Source of the DNA: Actinomadura physcomitrii
Lineage (GTDB): Bacteria > Actinomycetota > Actinomycetes > Streptosporangiales > Streptosporangiaceae
Assembly: GCF_008923205.2 (NCBI RefSeq)
Contig: NZ_WBMS02000045.1
Location: forward strand, 1-62,791
Direction of reading: 5' to 3'
DNA: 62,791 bases
A program made the translations under genes and the position numbers. Every line of letters starts with the position of its first letter. The first letter of the stretch is position 1. Of this stretch, positions 58,764-62,791 are shown piece after piece. The notes beneath the pieces were generated by a model. It searched no databases and had not been told where the DNA came from. It saw only the letters and a program-made list of their open reading frames with translations.

Positions 58764-60401
58764 ATGGCGGAGCTGACGATCCGTCCGGATGAGATCCGGA
58801 ACGCGCTGGAGCGCTTCGTCCAGTCGTACGAGCCCGAGGCCGCCGCGCGCGAAGAGGTCGGCACCGTCGTCGATTCCGGCGACGGTATCGCCCACGTCGA
58901 GGGCCTGCCCTCGGCGATGGCCAACGAACTCCTCGAGTTCGAGGACGGTACCCGTGGCCTGGCTCTGAACCTGGACGTGCGCGAGATCGGCGCCGTGGTG
59001 CTGGGCGACTTCAGCAAGATCGAGGAGGGCCAGAAGGTCCGCCGTACCGGAGAGGTCCTCTCGGCCCCGGTCGGCGACGCCTTCCTCGGCCGCGTCGTCG
59101 ACGCGCTGGGCAACCCGCTGGACGGCAAGGGCCCGATCGAGAGCACCGAGCGCCGCGCGCTGGAACTGCAGGCCCCGACCGTCGTGCAGCGGCAGTCGGT
59201 CAAGGAGCCGCTGCAGACCGGCATCAAGGCCATCGACGCGATGACCCCGATCGGCCGCGGCCAGCGCCAGCTGATCATCGGTGACCGGCAGACCGGCAAG
59301 ACCACGGTCTGCGTGGACACCATCATCAACCAGAAGGAAGCCTGGGACTCGGGCGACCCCGCCAAGCAGGTCCGCTGCGTGTACGTCGCGGTCGGCCAGA
59401 AGGGCTCCACGATCGCCAACGTGCGGCGGTCGCTGGAGGAGGCCGGCGCGCTGGAGTACACCACGATCGTGGCGGCCCCGGCGTCCGAGCCCGCGGGCTA
59501 CAAGTACATCGCCCCCTACACCGGGTCGGCGATCGGGCAGCACTGGATGTACCAGGGCAAGCACGTCCTGATCGTGTTCGACGACCTGTCGAAGCAGGCC
59601 GAGGCCTACCGCGCGGTGTCGCTGCTGCTGCGCCGCCCGCCGGGCCGCGAGGCCTACCCCGGTGACGTCTTCTACCTGCACTCGCGGCTGCTGGAGCGCT
59701 GCGCGAAGCTGTCGGACGACCTCGGCGGCGGCTCGATGACCGGCCTGCCGATCATCGAGACCAAGGGCAACGACGTCTCGGCCTACATCCCGACGAACGT
59801 CATCTCGATCACCGACGGGCAGTGCTTCCTGGAGACGGACCTGTTCAACCAGGGCGTCCGGCCGGCGATCAACGTCGGCATCTCGGTGTCCCGGGTCGGC
59901 GGCTCGGCGCAGATCAGGGCGATGCGCAAGGTCGCCGGCACGCTGCGCCTGGCGCTGTCGCAGTTCCGCGACCTGGAGGCGTTCGCCGCGTTCGCCTCCG
60001 ACCTGGACGCCGCGTCGCGCGCCCAGCTGGAGCGGGGCGCGCGCCTGGTCGAGCTGCTGAAGCAGCCGCAGGGCTCGCCGTTCCCGGTCGAGCAGGAGGT
60101 CGTCTCGGTGTGGGCGGGCACGTCCGGTGAGCTGGACGACGTCCCGGTCGCCGACGTCCGCCGCTTCGAGCGCGAGTTCCTCGACTACGTCGAGCGCGAG
60201 GACGCGGGCCTGCTGACCTCGATCCGGGAGACCGGGCAGCTGTCCGACGACGACCTCACCAGCCTCAAGAGCACCATCACGGAGTTCAAGAAGGGCTTCC
60301 AGACCAGCGAGGGCGACCTGCTGGGCGCGGAGGAGCCCGCCGAGGCGATCGAGGACGAGGCCGTCGAGCAGGAGACGATCACCCGCGTCAAGAAGGGCTG
60401 A
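58764..60401 (+). CDS. atpA: F1Fo ATP synthase subunit alpha
   Basis: This 545-aa non-catalytic nucleotide-binding subunit has the P-loop GDRQTGKT near residues 173-180, then the conserved VYVAVGQKGSTIANV and the arginine-finger region SVSRVGGSAQ. The C-terminal tail after about residue 510 is acidic and longer than in E. coli, as in mycobacteria. An AGAGGA site precedes the ATG. Confidence 0.97.
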   Translation: MAELTIRPDEIRNALERFVQSYEPEAAAREEVGTVVDSGDGIAHVEGLPSAMANELLEFEDGTRGLALNLDVREIGAVVLGDFSKIEEGQKVRRTGEVLSAPVGDAFLGRVVDALGNPLDGKGPIESTERRALELQAPTVVQRQSVKEPLQTGIKAIDAMTPIGRGQRQLIIGDRQTGKTTVCVDTIINQKEAWDSGDPAKQVRCVYVAVGQKGSTIANVRRSLEEAGALEYTTIVAAPASEPAGYKYIAPYTGSAIGQHWMYQGKHVLIVFDDLSKQAEAYRAVSLLLRRPPGREAYPGDVFYLHSRLLERCAKLSDDLGGGSMTGLPIIETKGNDVSAYIPTNVISITDGQCFLETDLFNQGVRPAINVGISVSRVGGSAQIRAMRKVAGTLRLALSQFRDLEAFAAFASDLDAASRAQLERGARLVELLKQPQGSPFPVEQEVVSVWAGTSGELDDVPVADVRRFEREFLDYVEREDAGLLTSIRETGQLSDDDLTSLKSTITEFKKGFQTSEGDLLGAEEPAEAIEDEAVEQETITRVKKG

Positions 60402-60407
60402 TCGGCC

Positions 60408-61307
60408 ATGGCCGCACAGCTTCGTCAACTCCGGCAGCAGATCAAGACGGTCAAGTCGACCGCCAAGATCACGCGCGCCCAGGAGATGATCGCCACGTCG
60501 CGGATCGTCAAGGCCCAGCAGGCGGTGGCGGCCTCCAAGCCGTACGCCGACCGGATCACGCAGGCCCTGACCGCGCTGGTGAGCCACCGCGTCGGGATCG
60601 ACCACCCGCTGCTGCACGAGCAGCCGACCGACAACCGCAGCGCGGTGCTGATCATCACCTCGGACCGCGGGTTCTGCGGCGCCTACAACGCCAACGTCAT
60701 CCGCGAGGCCGAGTCGCTGATCACCGCGCTGCGCGAGCAGGGCCGCGAGCCGGTCCCGTACGTCGTCGGCAACAAGGGCATCACCTGGTACCGGTTCCGG
60801 GGCCGGGAGGTCGCCGAGACCTGGCACGGGTTCAGCGACCGCCCCGACTTCGCCAACGCCGAGCGGATCGGGCGGCGGCTGACCGAGGACTTCCTCAAGA
60901 CCGACGCCGAGGGCGGGGTCGGGGAGATCCACGTCGTCTACACCGAGTTCGTCTCGATGCTGACGCAGAAGGTGCAGGTCCGGCGGCTGATGCCGCTGGA
61001 GGTCACCGAGGGCGACGGCGACGGGCAGGTCCTGCCGACCTACGAGTTCGAGCCGTCCGCGCAGGCGGCGCTCGACCTGCTGCTGCCCAACTACGTCGAG
61101 AGCCGCATCTTCCACATGCTGCTGCAGTCGGCGGCGTCGTTCCAGGCGTCGGTGCGGCGGGCGATGAAGTCGGCGACCGACAATGCCAATGATCTGCTCG
61201 GGGTCTACACGCGCCAGATGAACCAGGCGCGGCAGGCCGCGATCACCCAGGAAATCAGCGAGATCGTCGGTGGCGCTGACGCGCTCGCCGAGTCTGGCGG
61301 GGAGTGA
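60408..61307 (+). CDS. atpG: F1Fo ATP synthase subunit gamma
   Basis: This 299-aa central rotor shaft is six bases downstream of atpA. N-terminal LRQLRQQIKTVKSTAKITRAQEMIA and C-terminal MKSATDNANDLLGVYTRQMNQARQAAITQEISEIVGGADAL helices form the coiled coil. The middle domain has SDRGFCGAYN. An actinobacterial loop (LKTDAEGGVGE) is visible near residues 163-173. Confidence 0.96.
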   Translation: MAAQLRQLRQQIKTVKSTAKITRAQEMIATSRIVKAQQAVAASKPYADRITQALTALVSHRVGIDHPLLHEQPTDNRSAVLIITSDRGFCGAYNANVIREAESLITALREQGREPVPYVVGNKGITWYRFRGREVAETWHGFSDRPDFANAERIGRRLTEDFLKTDAEGGVGEIHVVYTEFVSMLTQKVQVRRLMPLEVTEGDGDGQVLPTYEFEPSAQAALDLLLPNYVESRIFHMLLQSAASFQASVRRAMKSATDNANDLLGVYTRQMNQARQAAITQEISEIVGGADALAESGGE

Positions 61308-61308
61308 A

Positions 61309-62739
61309 ATGACTGCACAGGTAGAGACGGCGACCGCGACCGGGCGCGTCGCACGCGTCATCGGCCCGGTCGTCGACGTGGAGTTCCCCGCCGACGCCAT
61401 CCCGGAGATCTACAACGCGCTGCACGTCCAGGTGACCCTGGGCGGCGAGGAGAAGACCCTGACCTTCGAGGTCGCCCAGCACCTGGGCGACAACATGGTC
61501 CGGGCGATCTCGATGCAGCCGACGGACGGCCTGGTCCGCGGCGCGCCGGTGGTCGACACCGGCGAGTCCGTCGCGGTGCCGGTCGGCGACGTCACCAAGG
61601 GCCACGTGTGGAACGCCCTCGGTGACGCGCTGGACGCGCCGACCGCCTCGCTGGAGATCACCGAGCGCTGGCCGATCCACCGCAAGGCCCCGGCGTTCGA
61701 CCAGCTGGAGTCGAAGACGGAGATGCTGGAGACCGGCATCAAGGTCATCGACCTGCTGTGCCCGTACGTCAAGGGCGGCAAGATCGGCCTGTTCGGCGGC
61801 GCGGGTGTGGGCAAGACCGTCCTCATCCAGGAGATGATCCGCCGCGTCGCCCGCAACTTCGGCGGCACCTCGGTGTTCGCCGGCGTGGGCGAGCGCACCC
61901 GTGAGGGCAACGACCTCTGGGTGGAGATGGACGAGGCGGACGTCCTCAAGGACACCGCGCTGGTGTTCGGGCAGATGGACGAGCCGCCGGGCACCCGGCT
62001 GCGCGTCGCGCTGTCCGCGCTGACGATGGCGGAGTACTTCCGCGACGTCCAGAACCAGGACGTGCTGCTGTTCATCGACAACATCTTCCGGTTCACCCAG
62101 GCCGGCTCGGAGGTGTCGACGCTGCTCGGGCGCATGCCGTCCGCGGTGGGGTACCAGCCGACGCTGGCGGACGAGATGGGCGTGCTGCAGGAGCGGATCA
62201 CCTCGACGCGCGGTCACTCGATCACCTCGATGCAGGCGATCTACGTGCCCGCCGACGACATCACCGACCCGGCGCCGCACACCACGTTCGCGCACCTGGA
62301 CGCGACGACCACGCTGGCGCGGAGCATCTCCGAGAAGGGCATCTTCCCGGCGGTGGACCCGCTCGACTCCACCTCGCGGATCATGGACCCGCAGATCCTG
62401 GGGAACGAGCACTACGCGGTCGCCCAGGAAGTGATCCGGATCCTGCAGAAGTACAAGGAGCTGCAGGACATCATCGCGATCCTCGGCATCGACGAGCTCT
62501 CCGAGGAGGACAAGGTCACCGTCCAGCGGGCGCGGCGCATCGAGCGCTTCCTGTCGCACCCGATGTACGTGGCCGAGCAGTTCACCGGCCAGCCCGGTGT
62601 GACGGTGCCGAAGGACGAGACGATCGCCTCGTTCAAGGCGCTGGCGGAGGGCAAGTACGACCACCTGCCCGAGCAGGCGTTCTTCATGTGCGGCGGCATC
62701 GAGGACGTCGAGAAGAAGGCCAAGGAGCTGGAGAAGTAG
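61309..62739 (+). CDS. atpD: F1Fo ATP synthase subunit beta
   Basis: This 476-aa catalytic subunit has the P-loop GGAGVGKT near residues 163-170, the catalytic Glu region GVGERTREGND, Walker B VLLFIDNIFRFTQAGSEVS and the DELSEEDK lever near the C-terminus. ATG at 61309 follows the atpG stop by one base. The atpC gene is expected to follow beyond the window. Confidence 0.97.
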   Translation: MTAQVETATATGRVARVIGPVVDVEFPADAIPEIYNALHVQVTLGGEEKTLTFEVAQHLGDNMVRAISMQPTDGLVRGAPVVDTGESVAVPVGDVTKGHVWNALGDALDAPTASLEITERWPIHRKAPAFDQLESKTEMLETGIKVIDLLCPYVKGGKIGLFGGAGVGKTVLIQEMIRRVARNFGGTSVFAGVGERTREGNDLWVEMDEADVLKDTALVFGQMDEPPGTRLRVALSALTMAEYFRDVQNQDVLLFIDNIFRFTQAGSEVSTLLGRMPSAVGYQPTLADEMGVLQERITSTRGHSITSMQAIYVPADDITDPAPHTTFAHLDATTTLARSISEKGIFPAVDPLDSTSRIMDPQILGNEHYAVAQEVIRILQKYKELQDIIAILGIDELSEEDKVTVQRARRIERFLSHPMYVAEQFTGQPGVTVPKDETIASFKALAEGKYDHLPEQAFFMCGGIEDVEKKAKELEK

Positions 62740-62791
62740 TCCGCTCCGGCGGGGGGGCCCGGCCGCGACCGCGCCGGGCGCCCGCGCCGGC
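62740..62791. other. GC-rich end of window after atpD
   Basis: These 52 bases can form GC hairpins (for example GCCCGGC and GCCGGGC). No gene start is visible; atpC probably begins further right. Confidence 0.4.

Noticed and set aside
57726..61400. Very long leftward open frame opposite the atp genes
   Set aside because: It is the complement of atpF-atpD; in GC-rich DNA the opposite frame stays open. The atp genes match their families throughout.

Overview
The window comes from a very GC-rich actinobacterium. The gene order at the right end (lysA-hom-thrC-thrB-rho ... rpmE-prfA-prmC-ywlC-wecA-atpIBEFHAGD), frequent GTG starts, ATGA-coupled genes and secretion genes of the mycosin/WXG type fit the order Streptosporangiales, perhaps a Thermomonosporaceae/Actinomadura-like organism. 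The genus is inferred from layout only.

Left part (1-26 kb), accessory and regulatory. A complete IS21-type element (231-2715, istA/istB, imperfect inverted ends, 5-bp CTCCC target duplication) sits inside an 11-bp tandem repeat. Next comes a leftward sugar ABC uptake operon (lipoprotein, two permeases, ROK kinase). Its promoter carries a 16-bp palindrome close to the DasR box, so amino-sugar uptake is likely. Then follow a truncated SRPBCC gene, a large LuxR-type ATPase regulator, a PucR/CdaR-type regulator, a methyltransferase, an FAD monooxygenase, a three-gene type VII-secretion-associated operon ending in a mycosin protease, a decayed LysE transporter, a BpsA-like aminopropyltransferase, a coupled pair of short-chain dehydrogenases with different catalytic residues missing, a PucR regulator, an ArsR-SRPBCC fusion with a 28-bp perfect operator, a frameshifted methyltransferase joined to a response-regulator tail, and a VOC protein.

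Middle (26-37 kb). Two diverged copies (about 90 bp) of a hairpin-containing repeat lie 10.9 kb apart, the right one next to tRNA-Arg(CCG). Between them are an MMPL exporter, two SDRs, two TetR regulators with clear dyad operators, unknown membrane/hypothetical genes, a 754-aa membrane protein with seven regularly spaced CX4C motifs (a predicted seven-bladed propeller), and an aldo-keto reductase fragment. This looks like a horizontally acquired or rearranged segment, although no integrase is visible.

Right part (37-62.8 kb), conserved core. A lone receiver protein and a 231-aa protein that looks like arginyl-tRNA synthetase without its catalytic core precede lysA, hom, thrC and thrB (lysine, homoserine and threonine synthesis). 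Then come rho, a sensor kinase/response regulator pair, rpmE, prfA, prmC, ywlC, a secreted small protein, a DUF2207-like protein, wecA and the F1Fo ATP synthase operon as far as atpD. rpmE, and possibly rho, carry SigR-type promoters. Between prfA and prmC lie three exact 56-bp repeats, each encoding a 19-aa reading frame linked to its neighbours by ATGA overlaps. This unbroken start-stop chain between RF1 and its methyltransferase is the most unusual structure seen here.
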